64,000 nucleotides of DNA from positions 3,968,001-4,032,000 of the forward strand of contig NZ_JAGIOC010000001.1 of the NCBI RefSeq assembly GCF_017876515.1, read 5' to 3'. A program made the position numbers and the translations under genes. The notes below the pieces were generated by a model. That model was not told the DNA's origin, ran no database searches, and saw only the letters and a list, made by a program, of their open reading frames with translations. This DNA comes from Brachybacterium fresconis (lineage in GTDB: Bacteria > Actinomycetota > Actinomycetes > Actinomycetales > Dermabacteraceae). This document shows, piece after piece, positions 47,801 to 57,352 of this stretch (within the stretch, counting starts at the first letter, position 1; each line of letters starts with the position of its first letter).

Positions 47801-48807
47801 CGCACCAGACGGCCGACGCCGACCTCCCAGCCGCGACCGTCGGCCAGCCGCTCGGCGACGACGCGCTCGAGCCGCGTGCTGCGCGGCAGGGCAGCGGCGT
47901 CATAGGGCGGGCGCTCGCCGAAGACGAAGAACGCCGCGGAGTCCGCGCCGGGGGAGTGGGAGCTGATCTCCCAGCGGTCGACGAAGGCTCCGATGTTCGA
48001 GCCCGACCCGAGCTCGGTGACGAGCACCGGGTTCATCAGCCAGGAGTCGCAGACGAACTCGTGCCCGACAGTGGGCGCTCCCGTGGGTCGTCCGGTGTCG
48101 AGGTCGGCGTAGTGCGCGGTGATGTACTCGGTGGCGCGGGTGAGGGAGTCCTCGACCGCGTCGGGGGTCAGCGGACCGCGGGCGGGGATGTGGGTGCCGA
48201 GCACCCAGCGCTCCTGGTCGCTCCCCGTGGCGATGCGGTGCAGGTCGAACTGCAGGCGGCCCAGATGGACCAGGCGCCCGGTCCAGTTCAGGGCCATCCA
48301 GCCCAGCTGGTGCAGGCCGAGCCGCCCGCTGCTGCGCCGGTGCACGCGCATCTGCTGGCCGAGATCGGCGAGGACCTCCCAGGACAGCTCGGTGCTGAGC
48401 CCCCGTGTCGCATGCCAGGCGCGCACGGTGCTCGTGCTCACCGCGAGCGCGAGGATCGCGACCAGGCCCTCGCCGGGCGCGAGGCGCTGCTGGAGGACCC
48501 GGTGGTGCTCGCCGAGCGATGCGAGGTCCGCCTCCGGCACGTCGAGGCCGGCTCCGGCCCGCAGGAGGTTCGCGGTACGGGTGATCTCCGCGAGGATCTC
48601 GTCGTCGGCGGCTGCGGCCCCCAGCAGGGGCAGGAGCTCGTCATGGTCCTGCCCCGTGATCCCCAGGAGTTCGAGCAGCTCGGGGGCCGACGGGGCGGTC
48701 AGCATCGTGGCGACATCGGCCGCGCCGAGCTCGTCGGCAGGACGGACTGTCGTCGGCGGATCGCCGAGGAGCTGGAGGGATGCATCGCGGGGGGAGGTCA
48801 TGGGCAT
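47797..48807 (-). CDS. Acyltransferase-domain protein (NAT_N/GNAT_C)
   Basis: 336 aa. From memory, this matches the two-domain family with an N-terminal acyltransferase-like helical domain (to about residue 120) and a GNAT-like C-terminal domain with LGWMALNWTGRLVHLGRLQFDLHRI, IPARGPLTPDAVEDSL and FVCDSWLMNP. These proteins are common in actinobacteria; the substrate is unknown. The ATG at 48807 is preferred to one further out. The stop codon overlaps that of the convergent TetR gene through a shared CTAG. Confidence 0.75.
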   Translation of the reverse strand: MPMTSPRDASLQLLGDPPTTVRPADELGAADVATMLTAPSAPELLELLGITGQDHDELLPLLGAAAADDEILAEITRTANLLRAGAGLDVPEADLASLGEHHRVLQQRLAPGEGLVAILALAVSTSTVRAWHATRGLSTELSWEVLADLGQQMRVHRRSSGRLGLHQLGWMALNWTGRLVHLGRLQFDLHRIATGSDQERWVLGTHIPARGPLTPDAVEDSLTRATEYITAHYADLDTGRPTGAPTVGHEFVCDSWLMNPVLVTELGSGSNIGAFVDRWEISSHSPGADSAAFFVFGERPPYDAAALPRSTRLERVVAERLADGRGWEVGVGRLVR

Positions 48808-48920
48808 ACACAGTAGTAGCCTCGAGCCATCCGCCCATCGCACCACCCGAGACGGGCCGGGCGCCGGGCGGGCCGGGAATCTCCGACGTCGACCCGCGAC
48901 GGCGGGGGAGGAGCACCGTG

Positions 48921-49361
48921 GTGACCACCGAGACGATCGCTTCGCTGCGTCGGGCCCTCTTCGCGCGGCATGCCCATCCGCTCAGCGCGTGGAGCCGCTG
49001 GGCGACGACCCCGGTCCTGCTGGTGCCGCTGTGGACACGGAGCACCGTGGCTGCGGGGGCGACCGCGGCCTGGTTCGCCGTCAATCCGGTCATGACGCCG
49101 CCTCCGGGGCGGCAGGACGCGTTCGCCACCCGTGCCATGCTCGGCGAGGAGCTCTGGGCGACCGACCGCTCGCGGGACCCGGGGATGGGCCGGGTCAATG
49201 CCGTCGGGTCGGCGCTGCTCGGGCTGGGGGCCGTGGCCGCATGGAAGCACAGATGCGGTGTCGTCGCCGTCTGCGTGACTGCGAACATGGCGCTGACCAT
49301 GTACAGCTGGTCGCGATACGCCGCCATCCGCGACGCGGAGCGCCCGCGAAGTCTGCGGTGA
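48921..49361 (+). CDS. DUF6653-like membrane protein
   Basis: 146 aa from a GTG with GGGGAGGAG upstream (GTG 48918 also possible). The order RHAHPLSAWSRWATTPVLL, WTRSTV, AAWFAVNPVMTPPP and RAMLGEELWATDR fits DUF6653, a small two- to three-helix membrane family; this is recalled, not searched. Its function is unknown. Divergent from the acyltransferase gene, followed by a bidirectional hairpin. Confidence 0.6.
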   Translation: MTTETIASLRRALFARHAHPLSAWSRWATTPVLLVPLWTRSTVAAGATAAWFAVNPVMTPPPGRQDAFATRAMLGEELWATDRSRDPGMGRVNAVGSALLGLGAVAAWKHRCGVVAVCVTANMALTMYSWSRYAAIRDAERPRSLR

Positions 49362-49390
49362 TCGCCCCGCACCGGACGCTCGCGACGACG

Positions 49391-49430
49391 GATGAGGGCC
49401 CCTCCAGCAGCTGCCGGAGGGGCCCTCATC
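49391..49430. terminator. Bidirectional terminator hairpin
   Basis: A perfect 15-bp stem (GATGAGGGCCCCTCC and its complement) around a 10-base loop, between the convergent DUF6653-like and gpmA genes. Confidence 0.75.
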
Positions 49431-49477
49431 GGTGGCTGGGGTACAGGTCCGCAGCCCGGTGCTCGTGCGGGTCGGGC

Positions 49478-50224
49478 TTACTTCTTGCCCTGATTCGCGA
49501 CGGCCTCGGCGGCGGCCTTCGCGGCGACCGGGTCGAGGTAGCGGCCGCCCGTCTCGATGGGCTCGAAGCTCTCGTCGAGCTCGTACACCAGCGGCTGACC
49601 GGTGGGGATGTTCAGCCCGGAGATCTCCTCGTCGGAGATGCCGTCGAGGTACTTCACCAGGGCGCGCAGCGAGTTGCCGTGGGCGGCGATCAGCACGACC
49701 TTGTCGTCGACGAGATCGGGCTTGATGCCCTCCTCCCAGTACGGCAGGAAGCGCTCGACGACGTCCTTGAGGCACTCGGACTTCGGCAGCTGGTCGCCGA
49801 GGTCCGCGTACTGCGGGTCCTGGTCCTGGCTGAACTCGGTGCCGAACTCGATCTCGGGCGGCGGGGTGTCGTAGGAGCGGCGCCAGGCCATGAACTTCTC
49901 CTCGCCGTACTTCTCCCGGATCTCGGACTTGTTCATGCCCTGCAGGGCACCGTAGTGGCGCTCGTTCAGGCGCCAGTCGCGCTTGACGGGGATCCAGTGG
50001 CGGTCCGCGGCGTCGAGGGCGAGGTTGGCGGTCATGATCGCGCGGCGCTGCAAGGAGGTGTGCACGATGTCGGGGAGGAACCCGGCCTCCTTCAGCAGAT
50101 CGCCGCCCTCGATGGCCTCCTGGCGGCCCTTCTCGGTGAGGGGCACATCGACCCAGCCGGTGAACAGGTTCTTCGCGTTCCAGTCGCTCTCGCCGTGGCG
50201 GAGCAGCACGAGTGTGTAGGTCAT
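49478..50224 (-). CDS. gpmA: 2,3-bisphosphoglycerate-dependent phosphoglycerate mutase
   Basis: 248 aa, normal for dPGM. Interconverts 3- and 2-phosphoglycerate in glycolysis. The phosphohistidine motif [10 protein letters not shown] is near residue 8; [28 protein letters not shown] and [17 protein letters not shown] follow. The ATG at 50224 is six bases after TACGCT (leaderless). It is divergent from a HAD phosphatase. Confidence 0.97.
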   Translation of the reverse strand: MTYTLVLLRHGESDWNAKNLFTGWVDVPLTEKGRQEAIEGGDLLKEAGFLPDIVHTSLQRRAIMTANLALDAADRHWIPVKRDWRLNERHYGALQGMNKSEIREKYGEEKFMAWRRSYDTPPPEIEFGTEFSQDQDPQYADLGDQLPKSECLKDVVERFLPYWEEGIKPDLVDDKVVLIAAHGNSLRALVKYLDGISDEEISGLNIPTGQPLVYELDESFEPIETGGRYLDPVAAKAAAEAVANQGKK

Positions 50225-50338
50225 GACGCCAGCGTACGCGGGGGCGGGACGAGGCGCATATCGCGCCCACGCAGCTGCCGCACGGGCGGGTGACGAGCAT
50301 CGCCGACAGCGTCGATCGCCCGCCGATAGTGTCGCGTC

Positions 50339-51043
50339 ATGTCCTTCCTCGCGCCCGGCGCCCTCGCCGATGTCCCCGTCGTGCTGCTCGACCTCGACGG
50401 CACCCTGGTCGACTCGGGGCCGGGGATCCTCGACGGCCTCGAGCACGCCTTCGCCGCGTGCGGGGTGGAGCTGCCCCCGCCCGAGGTGCTGCGGACCTTC
50501 GTCGGCCCGCCGCTGGACGAATCGTTCCAAGGCACCCTGGGTCTCAGCGCCGAGCGCGCCGAGACGCTCACCCTCGCCTACAACGAGCACTACCAGGGCA
50601 ACGGGCTCCTCACGGCCCCGCCGTACCCGGGGATCCCCGAGCTGGTGGAACGCCTCGCTCAGGAGGGCCGCACCCTCGCCGTGGCGACCAACAAACCCGA
50701 GACCTCTGCGCGCCACCTCCTCGCCCTGCAGGGGCTCGACGGAGACCTGGCGCTGATCGGCGGCACCGACCGGGCGACGGGCCGGGAGGACAAGGCGGCC
50801 GTGATCGGCAGTGTCCTGGCTCGACTCGGTCTCGAGACGCGGTCCATGACGAGCGGTCCGGCGGGCCTCGACGGGGCGCCGGCCGTGATGATCGGCGATC
50901 GGATCCACGATGCCGAGGGTGCATCCGTGCACGGCCTGCCCGCCGTGCTCACCGGCTGGGGGTACGGGGGAACGATCGAGCGGGACTCCGCATGGCCCCG
51001 CGCGGAGACCGTCGCCGACCTCGCGGCGATGCTGCTGCGCTGA
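50339..51043 (+). CDS. HAD-family hydrolase (phosphoglycolate phosphatase-like)
   Basis: 234 aa. HAD motifs: [12 protein letters not shown] near residue 17 (nucleophile Asp), [13 protein letters not shown] near 118 (motif II Thr) and [12 protein letters not shown] near 188. The helical cap domain ([11 protein letters not shown]) is of the C1 type, as in Gph/PgmB proteins. It may dephosphorylate a small sugar phosphate; the substrate cannot be assigned. The ATG is six bases after TAGTGT (leaderless). Confidence 0.85.
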   Translation: MSFLAPGALADVPVVLLDLDGTLVDSGPGILDGLEHAFAACGVELPPPEVLRTFVGPPLDESFQGTLGLSAERAETLTLAYNEHYQGNGLLTAPPYPGIPELVERLAQEGRTLAVATNKPETSARHLLALQGLDGDLALIGGTDRATGREDKAAVIGSVLARLGLETRSMTSGPAGLDGAPAVMIGDRIHDAEGASVHGLPAVLTGWGYGGTIERDSAWPRAETVADLAAMLLR

Positions 51044-51058
51044 GAGCTCTGCCGGCCC

Positions 51059-51484
51059 TCAGGCCTCCAGCAGGAGCGTGACGGGGCCGTCGCCCACGAG
51101 GCCGACGCGCATGTGCGCGCCGAAACGGCCCGCGGAGACCTCCACCCCGCGATCGCGGATCGCCTCGACGACCTGCTCCACGAGCGGCTCGGCCACCGGC
51201 CCCGGGGCGGCGGCGCTCCAGGACGGCCGACGTCCCTTGCGCGCATCGCCGTACAGCGTGAACTGGGAGACGACCAGGACCTGGGCGCCGGTATCGAGCA
51301 CCGAGCGTTCGCCCTCGAGGATCCGCAGCTCGCAGATCTTCCGTGCGATGGTGGACACCTGCTCGGGCCCGTCCTCATGGGTCACGCCGACCAGTGCCAG
51401 CAGACCCTCGCCCTCGACCGCACCGATCACCTCGCCGTCGACCTCGACCTGAGCACCGTCGACTCTCTGGAGCACTGCACGCAT
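51059..51484 (-). CDS. dtd: D-aminoacyl-tRNA deacylase
   Basis: 141 aa, normal for DTD. Hydrolyses D-amino acids mischarged on tRNA, a translation proofreading role. [18 protein letters not shown] starts the protein; the active-site segment [16 protein letters not shown] is near residue 72; the cross-subunit Gly-Pro motif is near the end ([11 protein letters not shown]). The ATG at 51484 is preceded by an 8-bp tandem repeat in its upstream region. Confidence 0.95.
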   Translation of the reverse strand: MRAVLQRVDGAQVEVDGEVIGAVEGEGLLALVGVTHEDGPEQVSTIARKICELRILEGERSVLDTGAQVLVVSQFTLYGDARKGRRPSWSAAAPGPVAEPLVEQVVEAIRDRGVEVSAGRFGAHMRVGLVGDGPVTLLLEA

Positions 51485-51498
51485 GCTCTGATCCTGGC

Positions 51499-51530
51499 AC
51501 ATCCCGACATCCCGACATCCCGACATCCCG
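51499..51530. repeat. 8-bp tandem repeat, four units
   Basis: Four perfect copies of ACATCCCG just upstream (15 bp) of the dtd start on the minus strand, so within its promoter or leader. Confidence 0.9.
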
Positions 51531-51546
51531 ACGGCGGGGCCGGGCC

Positions 51547-51624
51547 GGTCACACCGCCAGATCGGTCGTGCCGGTCACATCGCCAGAGGGGACGTGCCGG
51601 TCACGACGCGAGAGGGGTCGTGCC
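51547..51624. repeat. 26-bp tandem repeat, three units
   Basis: Three imperfect 26-bp units (51547-51572, 51573-51598, 51599-51624) sharing GGTCAC, a central GCCAGAG-like core and CGTGCC. They fill the gap between the dtd repeat array and the end of the phosphotransferase gene. Confidence 0.8.
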
Positions 51625-51629
51625 GATCA

Positions 51630-53456
51630 CTACGGCAGGATGGAGTCGATCCGACGCTCCTGGGTGGGGGAGTCGTCGCCGCTGTCGCTGCGATCGGGCA
51701 GCTCGGCCACCGGGAGCGGCTGGGTCGACCCCGGGGATTCCGGGGGCGAGGCGGAGCGCGGTGCGGGAGCGGCGTGCGTCGCGGGGGCGGAGCCCGTCGC
51801 GGGGGCGGCGTGCGTCGCCTGCTGGGGAGCCGACGGGTGCTGGGCTGCCTGCGCCTGCTGGGGCGCCGGTGCCTGCTGGGGCACCGGTGCCTGGTGCGGT
51901 GCCGCCGCGGCTCCGTCGAGCGGGACCTGCTGCGTCGGCGGCACCTGCTGCTGCGCGGGGGCCTCGTGCTGGGGGGCGGCCGGGGGTGCGGCCCGGGCGG
52001 GAGCGACGGGCTGCTGCTCGGGCCTGGGCGTCGGCCGGGAGGGGGCGACGGATCGGGGCTGCGCGGGCGATCCGTCGACCGGGCGCTGCGGAGCGGGTCC
52101 GCTCGGAGCGCTCGAGGACGGAAGAGGGGAGGGCGCGGCCGCGGACGGAGGCGCCTCCTGCGCGGCGAGACGATGCGACTCCGCCGCGCGAGCCCGGGAC
52201 ACCCATGCCTCGGCCACGCGCACGATCGCCTCGGTGGCGGCCTCCCAGGCCGCTTCCTGCTGGCGATGCGGCCCGGTGGCCAGCGACAGCACGACACCCG
52301 CGGAGCGCAGGGCGAGCTCGGTGGGATCGACGCGGTCCGCGAAGGTCCTCTGCCAGGTGCGGATCGCCTCCTCGACACGCTCCTGCATGGCGCGATCGAT
52401 CCTGCCGGCATTGCCGTAGTCGGCCAGCACGCTGAGGTGGGCGAGCAGGCAGGCGAGGTCGTCGGCCCGTCGGCCCGGACCCACCGTGTCGATGTCCAGC
52501 AGGCCGACCACCCTGCCGTGCTCGACGAAGACCTGGGCCTCGTAGAAGTCCCCGTGGACCACGTCGTGGGGACGCATGTCCATCCGCTGCTCGAGGGCGG
52601 ACAGGCCGTCGCGGATCGTGCGCACGAGGGCGTCGAGCCGCGGTCCCAGGGACGGCACCGAGGAGCTGACGATCCCGGCGTAGAACTCCACGGAATCGGT
52701 CCAGGGCGGCCGCAGCGACAGGGTGTACAGCGAGGCGGGGAGTCGATCCAGGAGGGCGACCAGGTCCTCGGCGGAACAGGCCTCGACGCCCTCGTCGATC
52801 ACGGCGCGCGCCAGCGGACGGCCGGGCAGCTCCTCGAGCACCACCAGCCCGTCGTGATGGGCGATCACCGCGGGGACCGGGACCCCTGCCGCCAGCAGAC
52901 GCTCGTGGCGGTCGACGATCTCGCCGCTGCGATGGGGCTGCATGACCTTGAGGTAGACGGCTCGGTCGCCCTGGCTCGCCCGCAGCACGGCCCGGCGGCC
53001 GGGCCGATAGGAGACGACGTCGATCGCGATGGACGCGGACGGGTCCTGACCCAGCGGCACCCCCAGGTCCGCCAGGGTGCGGCCGACGACGTCCGGGTAG
53101 CACACCTGCGGGAGCATCGGCAGCCAGGGGTCGTGGGGGTAGCGCCACACGCGCACGTTGATGTCCCCGTCGGTCATCACCAGGGTCTGCTCGGCGACGT
53201 AGAGGTTCTTCTCGCGTTCGCCGATGTGGGCGCTCGCGCCGAACAGCTCCTCCCGCGCCGGGGCCTGCGGGCCGTCGAGCTCGGGCCAGGACACCATCGT
53301 GCGGTAGAGCGCCTTCGTGCTGCGGCCGGGCCGGTGGTCGACATGATCCAGCTGCCAGCTGTGCAGCACGCCGCCGGAGTTCCCGACGGCCGATCGGAGC
53401 AGGCCTCCTGCTCCGGACCCGGTGAGAAGCTCCGAGCCGTCCTGCGTTCGTGACAT
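51630..53456 (-). CDS. APH-type phosphotransferase with long Pro/Ala/Gln-rich tail
   Basis: 608 aa. Residues about 140-430 have the aminoglycoside/choline kinase fold: YLKVMQPH with the ATP lysine near 170, LEELPGRPLARAV near 208, the catalytic loop VVHGDFYEAQVFV (301-313) and Asp of LLDIDTVGPG near 321. The substrate is not apparent; small sugars or amino sugars are possible. From about 431 to the end the protein is disordered, rich in Pro, Ala, Gln and Ser, with repeated QQAPAPQQAQ-like segments and an acidic DSGDDS end. The tail is unusual for this family. Confidence 0.8.
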   Translation of the reverse strand: MSRTQDGSELLTGSGAGGLLRSAVGNSGGVLHSWQLDHVDHRPGRSTKALYRTMVSWPELDGPQAPAREELFGASAHIGEREKNLYVAEQTLVMTDGDINVRVWRYPHDPWLPMLPQVCYPDVVGRTLADLGVPLGQDPSASIAIDVVSYRPGRRAVLRASQGDRAVYLKVMQPHRSGEIVDRHERLLAAGVPVPAVIAHHDGLVVLEELPGRPLARAVIDEGVEACSAEDLVALLDRLPASLYTLSLRPPWTDSVEFYAGIVSSSVPSLGPRLDALVRTIRDGLSALEQRMDMRPHDVVHGDFYEAQVFVEHGRVVGLLDIDTVGPGRRADDLACLLAHLSVLADYGNAGRIDRAMQERVEEAIRTWQRTFADRVDPTELALRSAGVVLSLATGPHRQQEAAWEAATEAIVRVAEAWVSRARAAESHRLAAQEAPPSAAAPSPLPSSSAPSGPAPQRPVDGSPAQPRSVAPSRPTPRPEQQPVAPARAAPPAAPQHEAPAQQQVPPTQQVPLDGAAAAPHQAPVPQQAPAPQQAQAAQHPSAPQQATHAAPATGSAPATHAAPAPRSASPPESPGSTQPLPVAELPDRSDSGDDSPTQERRIDSILP

Positions 53457-53510
53457 GGGGTATCAATCTGGTCCGAGAGGTCATCAGGCGCCAGCGCCTA
53501 CGATGCTTGC

Positions 53511-53936
53511 ATGGCAGATCGTACCGATAACCTCACCAGCGGGAATCTTCTGGGTATCCCGGAGACCCTCCTTCCCGACGATTTCGTCGACGTCCAGGTG
53601 ACCGAGGAGCTCACCGACGGTGAGCCGCGCGACATCGCGGCCCGCCATCCCGAGTCCCCGATGGTCTGGGCGACCCTGGCGCAGGACGCGCTGACCGACG
53701 GCGACGAGGTCGCGGCCTACGCCTACGCCCGCACCGGGTACCACCGAGGTCTCGACGCCCTGCGTCAGGCCGGGTGGCGGGGCCAGGGCCCGATCCCGGC
53801 CTCCCACGCCCCCAACCGCGGCTTCCTGCGCGCCCTGGCGATGCTGGGGGAGACCTCTCGCCGTCTGGGCGATGACGCGGAGGCCGACCGGGTGACCGCG
53901 TTCCTGCGCGAGGCGGACCCGAGCCTGCTCGGCTGA
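53511..53936 (+). CDS. DUF3151 domain-containing protein
   Basis: 141 aa. DUF3151 is a small actinobacterial family; GIPETLLPDDFVDVQVTEEL, HPESPMVWATLAQ and SHAPNRGFLRALAMLGE are the recognised segments. The function is unknown. The ATG is six bases after TACGAT (leaderless). The last codons and stop are the first copy of a 37-bp tandem duplication. It is divergent from the phosphotransferase gene. Confidence 0.85.
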   Translation: MADRTDNLTSGNLLGIPETLLPDDFVDVQVTEELTDGEPRDIAARHPESPMVWATLAQDALTDGDEVAAYAYARTGYHRGLDALRQAGWRGQGPIPASHAPNRGFLRALAMLGETSRRLGDDAEADRVTAFLREADPSLLG

Positions 53937-53974
53937 GTTCCTGCGCGAGGCGGACCCGAGCCTGCTCGGCTGAG
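53901..53974. repeat. 37-bp tandem duplication at the end of the DUF3151 gene
   Basis: Bases 53901-53937 are repeated exactly as 53938-53974, with a partial third copy (GCTGCTCGGCTGAG, about 53983-53996). The first copy carries the stop codon. Since 37 is not a multiple of three, the second copy is out of frame and lies beyond the stop. Confidence 0.92.
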
Positions 53975-54281
53975 CCTCGTGGCGCTGCTCGGCTGAGCGG
54001 GATCGTCGACGGTCCGCGCATCCGGTGGCGTCCTGCGAGCACGGTGGCCCGTGGACGGGGCTGCCTGCTCGCGGAGCGCCCGCGGATGCGGTGACGCCAG
54101 GACGGCGTGCGCGCCCAGCCGTCGCCCGGGCTGTGCTTGGTAGGCTCTGCGGGGTCCATCGGCCGCGCCGCGGACCCGCCGACCCGCAGTCCCGCCGCGG
54201 ACCCGCAGTCCCACTGACCCGCAGTCCTTCTTCTCACTCCGAATCGTCGAATGTCGTCGATCACTCGTCCCAGGAGCCGCC
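53975..54281 (+). promoter_or_regulatory. Gap upstream of purA with repeats, no gene seen
   Basis: About 307 bp. It carries three copies of GACCCGCAGTCC at 54181, 54200 and 54216 in a CCGCGGACC-rich setting, and a TAGGCT hexamer (54141-54146) that could be a -10 box but without a -35. An AGGAG ribosome site precedes purA at 54282. I see no supported gene. Confidence 0.35.
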
Positions 54282-55580
54282 ATGCCCGCCGTCATGATCG
54301 TCGGAGCCCAGTGGGGTGACGAGGGGAAAGGCAAGGCCACCGACCTGCTCGGAGAGCGGGTCGACTACGTCGTCAAGCCCAACGGCGGCAACAACGCCGG
54401 GCACACCGTGGTCGTCGGCGGCGAGAAGTTCGAGCTCAAGCTCCTTCCCGCCGGCATCCTGTCCCCGCAGGTCACCCCGGTGATCGGCAACGGTGTGGTC
54501 GTCAATCTCGAAGCACTGTTCGAGGAGATCGGCATGCTCGAGGCCCGCGGTGTGGACACCTCCCGCCTGCGGATCAGCGCCGACGCCCACGTCGTCACCT
54601 CCTTCCACCAGACCATGGACAAGGTCACCGAGCGCTTCCTCGGCAAGCGCGCCATCGGCACCACCGGGCGCGGCATCGGCCCGGCCTACATGGACAAGAT
54701 CGGGCGCCTCGGCATCCGCATCCAGGACCTCTTCGACGGCTCGATCCTGCGGCAGAAGGTCGAGAGCTCGCTGCGCCAGAAGAACGAGCTGCTGGTCAAG
54801 GTCTACAACCGGCGGGACGTCGATCCCGAGGCGATCACCCAGGAGCTGCTCACCTACGCCGAGCGACTCCGCCCGATGGTGGTCGACACCGTCGAGCTGC
54901 TGAACTCCGCCCTGGATCGCGACGAGGTCGTGCTCATGGAGGGCGGTCAGGCCACCTACCTGGACGTCGACCACGGCACCTACCCGTTCGTGACGAGCTC
55001 GAACCCGACCGCGGGCGGTGCCTGCACCGGCGCCGGGATCGGCCCCACCCGCGTCGACCGGGTGATCGGGATCGTCAAGGCCTACACCACCCGCGTCGGT
55101 GCCGGGCCGTTCCCCACCGAGCTGTTCGACAAGTGGGGGGAGTACCTCCAGACCACCGGCGGCGAGGTCGGCGTGAACACCGGGCGCCCCCGCCGCTGCG
55201 GCTGGTACGACGCCCTCATGATCCGCCATGCGGTGCGGATCAACGGCTTCACCGACATCGTGCTGACCAAGCTCGACGTGCTCACCGGCCTCGACGAGGT
55301 GCCGATCTGCACCGGCTACGACATCGACGGGGTCATTCACCGCGAGATGCCGATGACCCAGACCGAGTTCCACCATGCGACGCCGGTCTACGAGACCCTT
55401 CCCGGCTGGTCCGAGGACCTCTCCGGGGCGCGCGCCGTCGAGGACCTCCCGGAGAACGCCCGGGCCTACGTCCATCGTCTCGAGGAGCTCGCCGGCTGCC
55501 GGATCAGCGCGATCGGCGTCGGCGCCGATCGGACCGACACCATCGCCGTGCACGACCTGCTGCCGGAGACGACCCGCTGA
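54282..55580 (+). CDS. purA: Adenylosuccinate synthetase
   Basis: 432 aa. Couples IMP to aspartate with GTP, the first step from IMP to AMP. The N-terminal P-loop-like [18 protein letters not shown] is intact, followed by [11 protein letters not shown], then [12 protein letters not shown] and the arginine-rich [13 protein letters not shown]. The next gene starts one base after its stop. Confidence 0.97.
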   Translation: MPAVMIVGAQWGDEGKGKATDLLGERVDYVVKPNGGNNAGHTVVVGGEKFELKLLPAGILSPQVTPVIGNGVVVNLEALFEEIGMLEARGVDTSRLRISADAHVVTSFHQTMDKVTERFLGKRAIGTTGRGIGPAYMDKIGRLGIRIQDLFDGSILRQKVESSLRQKNELLVKVYNRRDVDPEAITQELLTYAERLRPMVVDTVELLNSALDRDEVVLMEGGQATYLDVDHGTYPFVTSSNPTAGGACTGAGIGPTRVDRVIGIVKAYTTRVGAGPFPTELFDKWGEYLQTTGGEVGVNTGRPRRCGWYDALMIRHAVRINGFTDIVLTKLDVLTGLDEVPICTGYDIDGVIHREMPMTQTEFHHATPVYETLPGWSEDLSGARAVEDLPENARAYVHRLEELAGCRISAIGVGADRTDTIAVHDLLPETTR

Positions 55581-55581
55581 C

Positions 55582-56067
55582 GTGGTGACCCGCAGGACCG
55601 ATCCCGACGCCGGGCGCAGCGCCCTGGCCCGGTGGGCGTGCGACCCCGAGGCCGCTCGGCGCGCCGTACTCGCCCCCGCCGTCCGGCACACGCTGGAGAC
55701 CTTCGCCGAGGAGCACCCCGGCGGAGCGGTCGAGCTGCGCGTCCCGCCGTACGCGGCCGTGCAGGCCATCGCCGGGACCCGGCACACCCGCGGGACCCCG
55801 CCCGCCGTGGTCGAGACCGACGCCGCCACCTGGCTCGAGCTCGTCACAGGTGATCTTCCCTGGGCCGACGCCGTCGCCGCCGGGCGCGTCCGCGCCAGCG
55901 GCGAACGCAGCGACCTCGCCGAGCACCTGCCCCTGCCCGGCGCGCGCCGCATCGTCCGGACCGCGCGGGAGCAGCGGGAGCAGGCCGCGCCGCCCGTCCG
56001 GGAGCAGACCGCGCCGCCCTCTCGAGGGAAGCAGCCGACCGATCACGAGCCCCAGGAGGACCGATGA
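55582..56067 (+). CDS. Sterol carrier family protein
   Basis: 161 aa from a GTG one base after the purA stop. The core (about 20-125) with PPYAAVQAIAGTRHTRGTPPAVVETDAATWLEL is a small SCP2-like domain of the actinobacterial sterol-carrier family; a related gene sits beside purF in mycobacteria (Rv0807, from memory). It probably binds a lipid or other hydrophobic ligand; its role near purine genes is unknown. The tail is Arg/Glu/Pro-rich and disordered. It overlaps cutC by ATGA. Confidence 0.7.
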   Translation: MVTRRTDPDAGRSALARWACDPEAARRAVLAPAVRHTLETFAEEHPGGAVELRVPPYAAVQAIAGTRHTRGTPPAVVETDAATWLELVTGDLPWADAVAAGRVRASGERSDLAEHLPLPGARRIVRTAREQREQAAPPVREQTAPPSRGKQPTDHEPQEDR

Positions 56068-56861
56068 GCTGCGCCGTGGAGATCGCCGTCCAGGACCTCG
56101 CCGGCCTGGAGGTCGCCGCGCTCGGCGGCGCCGACCGGGTGGAGCTGTGCACGGACCTCGCCCGCGGGGGCCTGACGCCGCCGCCCGAGCTCGTCGAGCA
56201 GTGCGTCGACCGCGCCGCGTCCCTGGTGGCCGCCCGGGACGCCAAGCCCCACTTCGACGTGCACGTGCTGATCCGCTCCCGCGCCGGTCAGGACGACTTC
56301 CTGGGACGGCCCGCCGAGTTCGCCTACTCCGACGAGGAGATCGCCCTGATGGCCCGCCAGGCCGAGGAGACCGTCGCCGCCGGCGCCGCCGGCGTGGTGC
56401 TCGGCGCTCTCACCCCCGACGGCGAGCTGGACGTCCCCGGGATCGAGACGGTCCGGGACGCCGCCCTGGTGGCCGGGCAGTCCGCGGTGCGCGGCGTGAC
56501 CCTGACCTTCCACCGGGCCGTCGACGCCCTCCCGGGCCGTGAGCAGCGTGCCCAGGCCGTGCGCGAGCTCCTCCGCCTCGGCTTCCACCGGGTGCTCAGC
56601 TCCGGCGGGGCCGACCGCGCCCTGGACGGGGCCGAGGAACTCGCCGCGATGGTCGCCGCCGCCGAGGAGCTGCTGGACGTCTGCGCAGGGGGAGGGGTCC
56701 GCCCCGCGGACGTCGCCGATCTCGCCGCCCGCACCGGCGTCCCCGACGTGCACCTGTCCGCCCGCCGCCGCCCCGGCGCCCCCGTCGAACCGGGCGCCCC
56801 CGACACCGAGACCGACCCGGCCGTCGTCGCCGCCGCGGTCGACGCCGCAGGAGAGCTGTGA
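56064..56861 (+). CDS. cutC: CutC family protein (copper homeostasis)
   Basis: 265 aa. A TIM-barrel-like fold: VEIAVQDLAGLEVAALGGADRVELCTDLARGGLTPP at the start, HVLIRSRAGQDDFL and LTFHRAVDALP are family segments. CutC is associated with copper tolerance in some bacteria; the biochemical role is not settled. It overlaps the sterol-carrier gene (ATGA) and the next gene (GTGA). Confidence 0.9.
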   Translation: MSCAVEIAVQDLAGLEVAALGGADRVELCTDLARGGLTPPPELVEQCVDRAASLVAARDAKPHFDVHVLIRSRAGQDDFLGRPAEFAYSDEEIALMARQAEETVAAGAAGVVLGALTPDGELDVPGIETVRDAALVAGQSAVRGVTLTFHRAVDALPGREQRAQAVRELLRLGFHRVLSSGGADRALDGAEELAAMVAAAEELLDVCAGGGVRPADVADLAARTGVPDVHLSARRRPGAPVEPGAPDTETDPAVVAAAVDAAGEL

Positions 56862-57298
56862 ACACCACCCGAGACGCTGACGACGCCGACCACGCCGAGC
56901 ACACCGCCGATACCGGCCGGGCCGCACCGTCCGACACCGGAGCGGGCGAGGAGTCCGAGGTCACCGCGGCGCCCCCCGAGGAGACCCTCGCGGACGAGCC
57001 CGCCACGACCTCCGACCGGCCCGCCGTCGAGCAGGCCGACACCGCGCAGGACACCGGGACCACCAGCATCTACGTGCGCCGCGGCCGCATCCCCGCCCTG
57101 GGATTCTGGGTCGCCGTCCTGATCGGTGCGCCCATGGTGATCGCCCTGGTCATCTCGCCCTTCCTCACCCTCCAGGATGCCAGCAGCATGGTGTCCTTCG
57201 TGCTCGTGGTCGGGGTCTTCGTGGGAATCCCGCTGGCCGCGGTCGCCGCCGCGATCGACGCCGTCCGCCACCGCCGCGGTGGTCCTCGCCGACGCTGA
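56858..57298 (+). CDS. Two-TM membrane protein with acidic N-terminal tail, unknown
   Basis: 146 aa from an overlapping GTG. About 75 acidic, Thr/Asp/Glu-rich residues precede two hydrophobic helices (about 80-103 and 110-133) and a short basic end (DAVRHRRGGPRRR). I do not recognise a family. It lies between cutC and purF in the purine run. Confidence 0.6.
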   Translation: MNTTRDADDADHAEHTADTGRAAPSDTGAGEESEVTAAPPEETLADEPATTSDRPAVEQADTAQDTGTTSIYVRRGRIPALGFWVAVLIGAPMVIALVISPFLTLQDASSMVSFVLVVGVFVGIPLAAVAAAIDAVRHRRGGPRRR

Positions 57299-57352
57299 GC
57301 CACGGCCGCGGACTCCACCGCCTCGCCCGATGTGCTGTGTCATCATGGTGCG

